NCBI GenBank assembly: GCA_014529385.2
Contig: CM043943.1
Location: 151,067,092 to 151,131,091, forward strand
Direction of reading: 5' to 3'
DNA: 64,000 nt
Source of the DNA: Adiantum capillus-veneris
Taxonomy: Eukaryota; Streptophyta; Polypodiopsida; Polypodiales; Pteridaceae
A program made the translations under genes and the position numbers. Position 1 is the first letter of the stretch. Every line of letters begins with the position of its first letter. The notes under the pieces were generated by a model. That model was not told where the DNA came from. It was given only the letters and a program-made list of their open reading frames with translations, and searched no databases. Below, in pieces: positions 10,733 through 20,728 of this stretch.

Positions 10733-11524
10733 TGTGGGCCGCATGTCTAACCTCACCATCCTATCTTATTGCAGTATTAGCGAGAACCACGATTAATCAA
10801 ACCATGGGACGAAGCTGACATGACTAGTGCATAGAGGCTACCGAGGTTGTCAATCTTTTGGAAAACAACTAACAACTTGCATCTAACTCAAGCTACACTC
10901 AAGTGACTGAAATCACCAAAAGCCAATTTCTCATCGGTAAACAAATCACATCCGTTACACCATCAAATGACATCCAAACATAAAAAAACTTCTAGGGAAT
11001 GTTTATAAGACCTAAGCACACATGCTTATGGTCTCAAACCCCACTGTAGGTCAAGTTCCAATAGCAGTGGATTTTTGACCTAGTTGTTTTCGACACAGAA
11101 TGCATCTAAATGCTTAGCAATGATGTCCCAATACCCCGCCTATGCTTAGTTTTTGATTTAAAAGTGTAAATTCCTAGTTATGATGAAATTTGGCCGCGGG
11201 TCGGCAACGCCAAAAGCTACGAAATACTGTGAACTGCTTATGTCAATGCCTAGAGCTCTTACCTGCGGTTTCAATGTAACAACCGCGATTGCAATGTGAC
11301 AACTAGTGAGGGAGTAGGAAGCACAAGAAGGAGAGGAGTGAGCATCATTAGCTCACGTTGTGTATTTCTTATCCAAAAACTTATAAAAAACGTACAAAAA
11401 TTGGCTTTTATACCTTAGCCAAGGTTTTTGGGTGGTCAAAACTAATAATCTGGAGTTCTACCAAAGCTAAGAAATGACTGGCTGATACAATCTAGAAGCT
11501 TGTAGCCCCCGCTCATTAATTACA
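10733..11524 (-). repeat. 5' LTR of the minus-strand Ty3 element
   Basis: The plus strand runs from TGTGGGCC at 10733 to TTACA at 11524, that is TG...CA ends, 792 bp. The inner end is fixed by the primer site 2 nt away. The outer end is fixed by the point where gag coding sequence of another, plus-strand element begins. A TATA box (TATAAAAG on the minus strand) is at 11405-11412. The partner LTR is outside the window. Confidence 0.65.
11405..11412 (-). promoter_or_regulatory. TATA box in the LTR
   Basis: The minus strand reads TATAAAAG, about 120 nt inside the LTR's 5' end, a usual place for the RNA polymerase II promoter of an LTR element. Confidence 0.5.
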
Positions 11525-12446
11525 GAGTTTATTCGAGAAATTAAGAGTTACAATATTCTCGATTTATCAAAATAATATTTGTTTTACAAAGAGAACGCCG
11601 AAAAATGGTATCCGTGTTAGCTTGCTCCTCACAGCCTCTAGAATGAATTTCCAAACGGGGGCTAAAAGAAATTCTAAGCCCATGGAAAACAAGGGTTCCA
11701 ATGAGCCTAAGGGGAAGTACAATGTCCAAAAGTCTCCTAAGGACAACTCCAACAAAGCTAAATAGAAGGGAGTTTATAAAGGCAAAAATAAACTCTCTCC
11801 TGAAGAGCTTGAGCATTATCGCAAGGATAACCGATGTTTCAAGTGCGGCAAGCAAGGGCATGCGTACCACTCTTGTCCCCAAAAGAACACCCGCCATGAA
11901 CCTCCTAGAGATACCTTGGTCGAAATCCAAGAGGAGGAAATCCACCACAAAGGATCTCCTCTATGCCATGCCTGGGGAAAGGTAAGAGAACATGATGCCT
12001 TTATTCTCTTTGACCCTGGTTCTACTCACAATTTTATATCTAAAGAGTTGGCCACCAAGCTAGGCATACAAGCCTACGAGATGGGAGATGTCATAACTGC
12101 AGACAGTGCTTTCAAGCGGCAAGAAGCTTTAGTCACTCCCTTAATGGGGAAATTGAGGCTCCATGTCCAAAGCTATGTGGACAAAGAGGATTTCTTTATC
12201 TCTCCTCTCAAGCATGAGGATGTAATCCTAGGGGCACCATGGTTTGATTGCATGGATGCCAATGTTAAATTCCTTGAAAGGAGAATCTCCTTTAAGTTCA
12301 GGGAAAAAGATATGTATATAGATGCTAAGGAAATGGGAAACACTATACCCATTGTACATACACAAGCTTTCAACAAGTCAATAAAGAGCTCTATTTCTGT
12401 GTGCATGATTTTTGTTAAACATTCTCAAAATGAACTTAATGTTTAG
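11525..12446 (+). pseudogene. Gag C-terminus and protease of a second Ty3/gypsy element
   Basis: From about 11650 the plus strand reads a basic gag tail, a stop (TAG at 11764), and then a perfect zinc knuckle, CFKCGKQGHAYHSC (CX2CX4HX4C), near 11840. The frame changes and continues as 11916-12446 (176 residues). That part has the retropepsin core FILFDPGSTHNFIS, where D-P-G replaces D-S/T-G, and VILGAPWFD, the ILG.PWL motif. Gag upstream of 11525 is missing, cut off exactly at the LTR of the minus-strand element, which points to a nested insertion. Confidence 0.85.
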
Positions 12447-12599
12447 CAAAAGAAAATATAAACAATCAAAAGGAATTAGAGTTATCCAATTTTCTCAAGG
12501 GGTTTCTAGATGTCTTTATTGACGACATCCCTTGTGAGCTACCTCCTAAATGAGGCAATGATGACCATGCAATTGAAATTCTTCCAGGAAGTTCACCGC

Positions 12600-13200
12600 C
12601 TAACAAACCTCCTTAAGAGGAGATTATGCGGCAAGTGCATGAGTTAGTTGAGAAGGGCATGGTTAGGCCTAGCTCATCTCCATTTTGTTCTTCTGTGCTA
12701 CTAGTGCAAAAGAAAGACGGCAACATATCATATGTGTGTCAACTATAAAGCACTAAATAATATCACTATCAAGAATAGGTTTCCCATTCCACGGGTAGAA
12801 GACCTATTTGACAAGCTACAATGGTCCACCTACTTCAGTAGGATTGACCTAAAAAGTTTCTATCATCAAATAAGGATAGTTGATGAAGACATTGTAAAGA
12901 CCAAATTTCGCACTACGTTTGGTCTTTACAAATACATTGTCATGCCTTTTGGCTTGACCAATGCACCAGCCACATTCATCGCTTGATGGAGAAACTATTC
13001 AGGCCTCACCGAGCCTTTACTGGAGTGTTCTTTGATGATATCATCATCTACTCTAATTCATTAGACGAACACAAGCAACACTCTAGGTAATATTTCAAGT
13101 TCTAAGAGAGAATAAACTTTATGTTAATTGAAAGAAAAGTGAATTTTTCTTACAAGAGATTCAGTATTTAGGTCACATTATCTCTCAAGATGGCATCCAA
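12600..13200 (+). pseudogene. Reverse transcriptase of the second Ty3/gypsy element
   Basis: The frame around 12627-12730 gives the RT start (VRPSSSPFCSSVLLVQKKDG). It then shifts to 12732-12986 with CVNYKALNNITIKNRFPIP, then FSRIDLKSFYHQIRI and MPFGLTNAPATF. The active-site segment FFDDIIIYS follows in another frame near 13030. All catalytic motifs are present but at least three frame breaks separate them. The RT is closer to the Ty3/gypsy consensus than the minus-strand copy. Confidence 0.9.
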
Positions 13201-13968
13201 ATGGATCCATCAAAATTAGAGGTAATAAAAGGATGGCCTAAACCAAGGAATCTTCATGAACTAAGAAGCTTTATAGGTATGTGTGCATACTATAGATGCT
13301 TCATAGAAAAGTTATCACTAATAGAAAGACCATTACATGACCTAACAAAGAAAAACGTTAGGTACACATGGTCTGCCAAGGAGAACAATGCTTTTGAAAA
13401 GCTTAAAGAAAATCTTATCTCTCAACCTGTGCTTACACTACCGGATCTCTCAAATCCATTTGAGGTCCAATGTGATGCTTGTGGTGATTGCCTTGCATCT
13501 ATTTTGCTCCAAGAAGGGCACGCCATAGTCTATGAAAGTCGAAGGCTCGACCCTGTTGAGCAAGCTCTATGCATATATGAAAAGGAACTCCTTGTAGTTC
13601 TACATGCCTTAGACTCATGGAAGAACTATTTATTGAGGACTCCTTTCATTCTACAAACGGATCACCAAAGTCTTAAGTACTTCATGACGTAGACCAAGCT
13701 CTCCGACAAACAAATGAGGTGGGCAAATTTGCTTTTGCAATTTCATTTTCATATTGCTCACATTGCTCGCAAGCATAATCAAGTAGCCGATGCACTCTCA
13801 AGACGTCCGAGAGTGAATGCGGTTTCCATAGCAACTCAAAATGATGATCCCAATTTTAGAGATGTGATTTCAGCCCTTGCATTAGGGAAGAAAGAGGAAC
13901 CATTTACCTTACAAGATGGTTATCTTCTCTATGTCAATAGACTATGGATGAGGTTGAATGAGGTGTGA
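13201..13968 (+). pseudogene. RT connection and RNase H of the second Ty3/gypsy element
   Basis: The frame 13201-13692 holds ELRSFIGMCAYYRCFIEKLS (RT thumb), then FEVQCDACGDCLASILLQ (RNase H, first Asp) and ILQTDHQSLKYFMT. It stops at TAG 13690-13692. Without a frame change, 13693-13968 continues with TKLSDKQMRWANLL and ARKHNQVADALSRRP, the RNase H end. The TAG sits where Gln is usual, which fits a CAG-to-TAG change. The integrase is absent; homology ends near 13940. Confidence 0.9.
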
Positions 13969-14678
13969 GGATGAGCAAATAGCAAGAGGGGTCGACCAAG
14001 AGAGAGAGGGGGCTGAGTTTTGCCAGGCATTAACACACAATCTCATGTGTGAAGCAAATAAGACTCTCTCTCCTTCTCAAGCTTTAATGGAAATCTTATC
14101 ACCTACTCCAAGCTTGTGAGAAGGGAGGCCTACACCAACAACTCTTGGCTTTGTGATGCAAATCCAACCAAGAGCCAAGCTTCAATGCATGCTCATCTCC
14201 TCGACCATGCTAATTACTAACCTAAGCTATGCTAATATGAGTGATTATGTGAGGAGATATACATCTTTCTTGTAAGAATACTCCTTCTTCCTCTCAATCT
14301 ACTCTCATACCCCGCTAGCTCTCACCATCTTTGAAGGTGTGTGAGGTCTTGGGTCTGAGACCGTGAGCATAATAATTTTTCAAATTCTATAAAACCTAAT
14401 CTTAGTGGTAGTTATGAACAATAGATGTAGAAACATCGATAACAGGTTAATATCAAATTGAGAAAATGCACTACTAGAAGCCTTTGTACGTAAGGATGCT
14501 TTAAAGCATTGCTTATGCGATCTAATATCATTGCTACAGTCAGTGTCGCACAAAATTGATTTTTAGAGGAGTTGCTTAAGTGTCGCTTTAAAAAGATTTG
14601 TCACTTAAGCAAAATTAAATTGTTTTATTTACATCAAAATGGGGAGTTCCCAATTGTTGGAGCTCTCTAACTATTTAA

Positions 14679-14680
<2 letters not shown>
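13969..14680. other. Non-coding stretch after the retroelement fragment
   Basis: No supported gene. It may contain remnants of the second element, but no LTR end could be fixed. Confidence 0.4.
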
Positions 14681-14681
<1 letters not shown>

Positions 14682-14736
<55 letters not shown>

Positions 14737-14749
14737 CACACACACACAC
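14682..14749 (+). repeat. CT microsatellite followed by short CA run
   Basis: About 26 CT units are followed by CCG and then by about 6 CA units. Confidence 0.95.
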
Positions 14750-16616
<1,867 letters not shown>

Positions 16617-16631
16617 AATTTACCCCCTAAC

Positions 16632-16647
16632 CTAGGACCAGTCCTAG
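16632..16647. repeat. Small inverted repeat at the left edge of the GC-rich block
   Basis: CTAGGAC, two bases CA, then GTCCTAG. It lies within about 20 bp of the composition change. It could be an end or attachment structure, but no matching copy was found at the right edge. Confidence 0.4.
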
Positions 16648-16661
16648 AGGAAGGACAGGCC

Positions 16662-17614
16662 ATGGAAGCCAGGGAAGGAGAGCCTCTGCCTAATCTAACC
16701 CCCCCGGAAGTGGAGAAGACCCTGGAATTCTTGGGGCAGTATCCAGAGCTTAAAGAGGCCTATGGAAGAAAGGAGGTATGGACAGAGGACCAAATGGTTC
16801 AGTGGGCTGTATCTAGCATTAAGGTAAGGGAAGGTCTAAAGGAACAGGTGGGGGGGCTCTATCTACAGTCAGAGAAATCCCCCCCACAGACAGGTTACGG
16901 GCTGTCACCCTTATTACCGAGTACTACCTTGGCCGGCTTGCCTTACACTCTATCGGGCCAGTTGGGCTCTGGTTATCGAGGTTGGCTGCCACCCCCTCTC
17001 GATACAAAGAGCTCGTTAATCTTCTCAATGAGGAGAGCAAGGCTATTACCAGCACGTGTTACCTACTGTTCCGCCTATTTAGCCCCGAGAATGGCCCCTA
17101 TTTCAACCGTAAATGCCCCTTGCAACACCTCTTTGCCACGTCATATGCTGAGCTCCCCAGCTACTCATGACTAGTCCCGAAGAACGGCTTTGGTGCAGCC
17201 ACCCTAGCCAACCTAAGACGCAACATTAAGAGGGTCATTTGGCGGGTTATCGACCAGCTAGTTCTTCCCAGTGAGCTTACCCTGGAGGAGATCGACATGG
17301 TTGCTTGCCACACAGGCATCTATGCGGGCCTCATGGGCCAGACTAAGGCACCTAACACGTGGGAAGCGTACCAGTCCGGGTCCTTCTGGTCCTTCGTGAT
17401 GAACAAGTGGGGAGACGAGTGCCCCAAGCCCCTCCTTAAACGAATACTCTATTTTGGTCTCAATGGGGCCAGCTTGACTAGTCAAACGGGTGCCATCTCA
17501 TTGAGTATTAGAGAGGCACACCACACGTCCCTGTCCACCGACCTCATTGAATTTCAAAGAAAGGTCTTGGGGCACCCCATACTACAAGAACTGGCCATAC
17601 TACAGAAGGCCTGA
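16662..17614 (+). pseudogene. Unidentified protein A (about 318 residues), one frameshift and one TGA
   Basis: The frame opens at ATG 16662 (start MEAREGEPLPNLTPPEVEKT). It shifts near the G7 run at 16850-16857 and continues in the second frame through 16982-17170. After TGA 17168-17170 it stays in the same frame to 17614. The product is soluble-looking, with mixed charge and Trp/Tyr-rich segments such as TWEAYQSGSFWSFVMNKWGD. No domain is recognised. The TGA could be CGA (Arg) by one C-to-T change. Continuity of frame and composition on both sides of the stop supports a single ancestral gene. The C-terminus overlaps protein B in another frame. Confidence 0.55.
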
Positions 17615-17891
17615 GGAGGAGTCTCTACCTAGAAAAACACGCAGCCTATACCACAACGGGTTGCTTACATCTCGTATACTTGCCTCCCACGAAGTCGTCC
17701 TTCTCATGCATATCGTCTCTCACTTGGAAGAATATCGCTTGGGTATCCCCGTAAGTCTAGAAAACGACGGGTTAGTCTACCTTACTCGACGCTCCTGCTG
17801 TCTTTCTGCCCTTCACTCGCTGGACGCTTTGCTCAGACAAACCAGCTTGCGCTTTCTAGGGCTCGAAATACCATTAGAACGCAAAGCCTAA
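17547..17891 (+). CDS. Unidentified protein B
   Basis: A 114-residue frame with no ATG near its left end opens inside the 3' end of A, in the +1 frame. It starts with an aromatic, basic stretch (SWGTPYYKNWPYYRRPEEES) and ends with EIPLERKA. Either it is the true C-terminal continuation of A after a frame change, or a separate gene starting at an internal codon such as ATG 17707. No domain is recognised. It is followed by a 300-nt gap with a 9-bp tandem repeat. Confidence 0.4.
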   Translation: MNFKERSWGTPYYKNWPYYRRPEEESLPRKTRSLYHNGLLTSRILASHEVVLLMHIVSHLEEYRLGIPVSLENDGLVYLTRRSCCLSALHSLDALLRQTSLRFLGLEIPLERKA

Positions 17892-17933
17892 ATCACCCCC
17901 CAGTCTCTTGAAGCCCTGTAAGGGGGTATGAAA

Positions 17934-17969
17934 ACTATCGACACTATTGACACTATCGACACTATCGAC
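17934..17969 (+). repeat. Four tandem 9-bp repeats (iteron-like)
   Basis: Four head-to-tail copies of ACTATCGAC, the second with one change (ACTATTGAC). They lie in the gap between B and C and inside an 18-codon frame 17928-17984. Tandem short direct repeats in an intergenic gap of a replicon resemble iterons, but length and copy number are small. Confidence 0.6.
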
Positions 17970-18173
17970 CTCCCCCCTCTCTAGCAATCTTATATTCAAC
18001 TCTGTATGGGCTTAAAAGTACCAGACGGAACGCCACCTTCTTTACTCCCTGTTGTCTTTCTCTTCTATTCGTACCTCATCCAGAGCCGCCCTAGACCACT
18101 CCGAGCGCCACCTACTATCACGTGGGTTCATCGTCCCCAACCTTACCTTGGTCGTCTTGTTCAATCAATTAAT
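17970..18173 (+). other. Gap between repeat and gene C, coding state unclear
   Basis: Frames at 18006 and 18052 are open through it. The real start of gene C is better placed at 18189 behind a Shine-Dalgarno site, so this stretch may be leader or a decayed short gene. Confidence 0.35.
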
Positions 18174-18188
18174 GGAGGGATCTCTAAT
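18174..18188 (+). promoter_or_regulatory. Shine-Dalgarno site of gene C
   Basis: GGAGGG at 18174-18179 lies 9 nt before ATG 18189 and decides this start over the longer upstream frame. Confidence 0.55.
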
Positions 18189-18581
18189 ATGGTTTCTTTC
18201 TTTCAGCCAATGGTCCAGTTTTTCTGGTTACTCGGCGTCTTTAAGTATATTATGGACCAGGCCGCTATCAACGCTGTCCATCAAATACTTGCTGTCCTAA
18301 ACGAAGTTAGTAAGAATCATAAAGGTGGGCCCACCTCCCTTAGTGATACAGAGCGCCAGAAGCTCATCACTGAGGTGGGTAACAAGGTGTGGACTCGGGT
18401 TGTAAGTCGCCCGGAGGTCGCACCCGTCGAATGGTGGGCCAGACAAGCTGTCCCGGAGGGCCTTATCCGGCTCGTCAAATGGACTTCTGTCCCGTTTGCA
18501 GCGGGATATAAAAAGATCTCGGGTGATAATAAGTTCGAGGCGTCTGCCACTCGAGAAAGGACTCGCCAGCTCGCCATTTAG
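18189..18581 (+). CDS. Unidentified protein C, 130 residues, hydrophobic N-terminus
   Basis: Starting at ATG 18189, the protein opens with MVSFFQPMVQFFWLLGVFKY, a hydrophobic and aromatic segment that could be a signal anchor. It continues with a helical, charged body (LSDTERQKLITEVGNKVWTR) and a basic tail. No family is recognised. The frame is intact. Its TAG stop at 18579-18581 lies 3 nt before the next ATG at 18585, so translation coupling with D1 is likely. The longer frame from 18006 lacks a ribosome site. Confidence 0.6.
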   Translation: MVSFFQPMVQFFWLLGVFKYIMDQAAINAVHQILAVLNEVSKNHKGGPTSLSDTERQKLITEVGNKVWTRVVSRPEVAPVEWWARQAVPEGLIRLVKWTSVPFAAGYKKISGDNKFEASATRERTRQLAI

Positions 18582-18584
18582 GGT

Positions 18585-18725
18585 ATGTGGATCTTCCTTC
18601 TTCCCGCATGCCTTGCTATCATATCTGCGCATCTATTTGTCCGAGAGGTTGAGTTCGTGAAAGTCGCTAGTGACGATGACTATTATTCCGATGCGCCTGA
18701 CCACTCAGGGCGTATCGTAAAATGA
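18585..18725 (+). CDS. Small membrane protein D1, 46 residues
   Basis: An intact 46-codon frame with one N-terminal membrane segment (WIFLLPACLAIISAHLFV) and an acidic tail (ASDDDYYSD). It starts 3 nt after gene C stops and stops 3 nt before D2 starts. This tight packing is typical of phage and plasmid genomes. The function is unknown. Such tiny single-span proteins in phages can be coat, holin-like or accessory membrane proteins. Confidence 0.5.
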   Translation: MWIFLLPACLAIISAHLFVREVEFVKVASDDDYYSDAPDHSGRIVK

Positions 18726-18728
18726 ATC

Positions 18729-18890
18729 ATGTTTGGTGGTGGTAAACTGAGATTTTCCATACCTTATAACCCCATAATTCTCATTTTTTCTCAGTCTCTC
18801 ATAGGTGTTACAGTCTTCCAATCGGTCAGCTTCCTCATACTCCTCTTGTATTATCAACCCCTTGATAAACCTGTGGGGCCCTCACCCTAA
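18729..18890 (+). CDS. Small membrane protein D2, 53 residues
   Basis: An intact 53-codon frame directly after D1. A short basic N-terminus (MFGGGKLRFSIPYNP) precedes a long hydrophobic stretch (residues 16-42) that can form one long or two short membrane helices, and it ends with a Pro-rich tail. No family is recognised. Pairing of two tiny membrane proteins suggests a shared role at a membrane. Confidence 0.5.
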   Translation: MFGGGKLRFSIPYNPIILIFSQSLIGVTVFQSVSFLILLLYYQPLDKPVGPSP

Positions 18891-18906
18891 TACCTAAATC
18901 CTACTC

Positions 18907-18935
18907 TTGACTTATGTTACTCTCTAATATATAAT
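18907..18935 (+). promoter_or_regulatory. Sigma70-type promoter
   Basis: TTGACT at 18907-18912 and TATAAT at 18930-18935 are separated by exactly 17 nt, the optimum for bacterial sigma70 and for the plastid-encoded RNA polymerase. It lies in the gap after D2 and points at genes E to H. The start of transcription would be near 18942, giving a leader of about 215 nt that contains a strong predicted fold (18998-19068). Confidence 0.65.
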
Positions 18936-18997
18936 GATAGTGTACACTTATGATCTATACCTATACACATAACCCTACTCACGCTGGGGAGGGTCCT

Positions 18998-19068
18998 GTC
19001 GGGGGAAAAGGGGATTGTGGGCTCATACCAGCCCCTTTTCCAAGTGTCCTCCTAGTGGAGGCCCCGAC
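18998..19068 (+). other. Candidate three-way-junction RNA in the leader of gene E
   Basis: Three nested perfect stems are visible. GTCGGGG 18998-19004 pairs with CCCCGAC 19062-19068. GAAAAGGGG 19005-19013 pairs with CCCCTTTTC 19032-19040. CCTCC 19048-19052 pairs with GGAGG 19057-19061 around a TAGT loop. The first two stems stack without a gap, and stem three abuts stem one. It sits between the promoter at 18907 and ATG 19157, so it could be a leader control element, a processing signal or a replication structure. Confidence 0.5.
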
Positions 19069-19156
19069 GCCTTCATACTCAGAGTCTCTCTTGTCCTCCC
19101 TCCCCCTTTTGTATTGTAACCATATAAAGGGGGTGGTAAAGGAAAAAAGGTCGCTT

Positions 19157-19531
19157 ATGAATGATAAAATCGCTCTCAAATGGGCACCTAGATTGCCCAA
19201 TGAGGACGCTTTGAGGAGGCAATACTTGAGGTATATAGCAATGCACTCCTGGGTGCGTCAGCATCTTGTTGAAATGGCCTCGGCCCAGCTCGCATTAAAG
19301 ATAGCGTACGCGGCCTATAGCCAGTAGTGTGACATTACTGGCACACCCAAGGTCCCTATCCAGGCCTTCAATAGGGCTCTTACATACCGACCTATTTCAG
19401 AATGGCCCACCGTTACTAGAAAGCGAACGGCAAAGGGTATCATCTATCTAAACCTCACCCTGCGTAGGTGGGCAGATGCAGCGCCCTCCCCCGAGGAGGG
19501 TAGCCAGCGGGTGTCGTCCAACTCCCAATAG
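19157..19531 (+). pseudogene. Unidentified protein E, about 124 codons with one internal TAG
   Basis: From ATG 19157 the frame reads a basic, helical protein (MNDKIALKWAPRLPNEDALR at the start) to TAG 19325-19327. It goes on in the same frame to TAG 19529-19531 (KRTAKGIIYLNLTLRRWAD near the end). The first stop follows a Gln codon and would itself be Gln if C-to-T changed CAG. The protein is basic, without a recognised domain; nucleic-acid binding is possible but not shown. A longer frame from 18950 runs through the folded leader and is not preferred. Confidence 0.5.
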
Positions 19532-19643
19532 CTGCCTCTATCCCACCACTGGGCAGCAGCTATGCCCATCTAAGCCGAGCCACCCGTATCTAACCAGCGG
19601 GTGGTTGTTCTCTTTATATATGATAAGCTGGTCAACCAGCCAG

Positions 19644-19654
19644 AAGGAGGTTGA
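19644..19654 (+). promoter_or_regulatory. Shine-Dalgarno site of gene F
   Basis: AAGGAGGT at 19644-19651, a perfect complement to the 16S rRNA 3' end, lies just before ATG 19655. The spacing is slightly short. Confidence 0.6.
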
Positions 19655-20573
19655 ATGAACGACGGAAAAATGCGCGATAACCTCGCGAAGGATCTTCACC
19701 AGCTTATGGTTCAAAGGTCTAGGGAGGATAATAAATCTCCGAACCCTCTAAACATTGGCTTTGGTTTGGGTTCACAGATCTCTGAAACCAATAGCTCCAG
19801 TGGCTCCGCCTTTCAGCGATTTACGACACCAGGTGGTAGCACGGCCAATAACGCTCCAAGCGGTAGCGCCAGAGGACCCTCAAGGAGTGCAGGATCTTTC
19901 GACAGCCTTGGGGGGTTGTCGAGTGGCTCTAATTTTAACTTTAAGCTTTGCCCCTCCCCTTAACTTTGCCAACCCCCTTTTCGCAAGCAGTGCAGACCGT
20001 CCGTCCCACAGAGAGATATTGGAGGACGACCAACCGTCATCCAACTTTGTCGATTTCCGAACCGCTGAGTTTCACCACCGGGAGCCTCTCACAAGGCCTT
20101 TTTCCCCATCCCGTCAGGCATGGAGTGCCCCACTTGATGTAGACCCCATTTCAGTAACTGTTATTGGCCCTGACGGCTCCTCCTCCGTCTATAGGCAGGC
20201 TGGGGGTGGCTATAACCCTGGCTCTGGCTCCATTCCACTTAAGCACTTTATTGTCGCTTTGCGTCGAATATGGCCAGCGTCGGCTCTTGCGCAGGCTCCC
20301 GGATGGTTTGAATGGTGGTGGAACGAAAGCACGCCCCGACCAGCGTGCCCCAGAACGAGAAGCACTTGGGCTATCATCCGCACGGGGCAATTCAATTGCC
20401 TTGATCAGACGGCACTTCTGCAAATAGTTGCATTATTATTAATCATCCTACTTGTACTTTTTCTGGTATACCTACTGTATGACAGTCAGGTGCGAGGCAC
20501 ACATGGGGTGGCCGTCTCCGCCTCTGACGATGGAACGCCTAGCGGGCGCGCTATATATATAACTAAACGCTAG
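19655..20573 (+). pseudogene. Protein F: Ser/Gly-rich protein with C-terminal membrane anchor, one frameshift
   Basis: The frame from ATG 19655 gives a hydrophilic N-terminus followed by a Ser/Gly/Asn-rich linker (residues 45-95) and stops at 19963. Around the C-rich stretch 19949-19959 the coding sense moves to the frame ending at 20573, which carries the C-terminal two thirds. A strong membrane helix (QIVALLLIILLVLFLVYLLY) lies about 30 residues from the end. Restored length would be about 305 residues. The shape (flexible linker, single C-terminal anchor) resembles surface or adsorption proteins of membrane-associated phages, an analogy only. Confidence 0.5.
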
Positions 20574-20711
20574 TTTAGGATAGAACGGGATCGTCAAAAG
20601 GGAAGGGAGAAGCCCGCAGAACAATTACTAAGAACTGCCCCCCCTACAAGGACGTCGCCAACTCCTAACTACGTAACACTTTACGAATACCCACTCCGGT
20701 GGATCCCTTAA
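20574..20711 (+). other. Intergenic gap between F and G
   Basis: A gap of about 140 nt with no frame or clear promoter. Confidence 0.4.
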
Positions 20712-20728
20712 AAGGAGGTGGACAAGAT
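20712..20728 (+). promoter_or_regulatory. Shine-Dalgarno site of gene G
   Basis: AAGGAGGTG at 20712-20720 ends 8 nt before ATG 20729. It sets the start there and not at the upstream GTG of the same frame. Confidence 0.7.

Larger units (their letters stand above)
1..11524 (-). mobile_element. Ty3/gypsy LTR retrotransposon, decayed, 3' end outside the window
   Basis: Read on the minus strand, the order is LTR (10733-11524), primer site, long leader, gag, zinc knuckles, protease, reverse transcriptase, RNase H, integrase and a downstream protease-like ORF. Protease-RT-RNase H-integrase order is the Ty3/gypsy order. The tRNA-Asp-like primer site and the long leader resemble plant Tat/Athila-type elements, which is inference from family knowledge. 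Every domain is split by stops or frameshifts and several catalytic residues are changed, so the copy is dead. The second LTR and the 3' target duplication must lie left of position 1. The element appears to have inserted into the plus-strand Ty3 fragment that resumes at 11525. Confidence 0.9.

Noticed and set aside
18950-19156. N-terminal extension of gene E from ATG 18950
   Set aside because: It would run through the three-way-junction fold, is Pro/Gly-rich without pattern, and the ATG at 19157 gives a better protein start.
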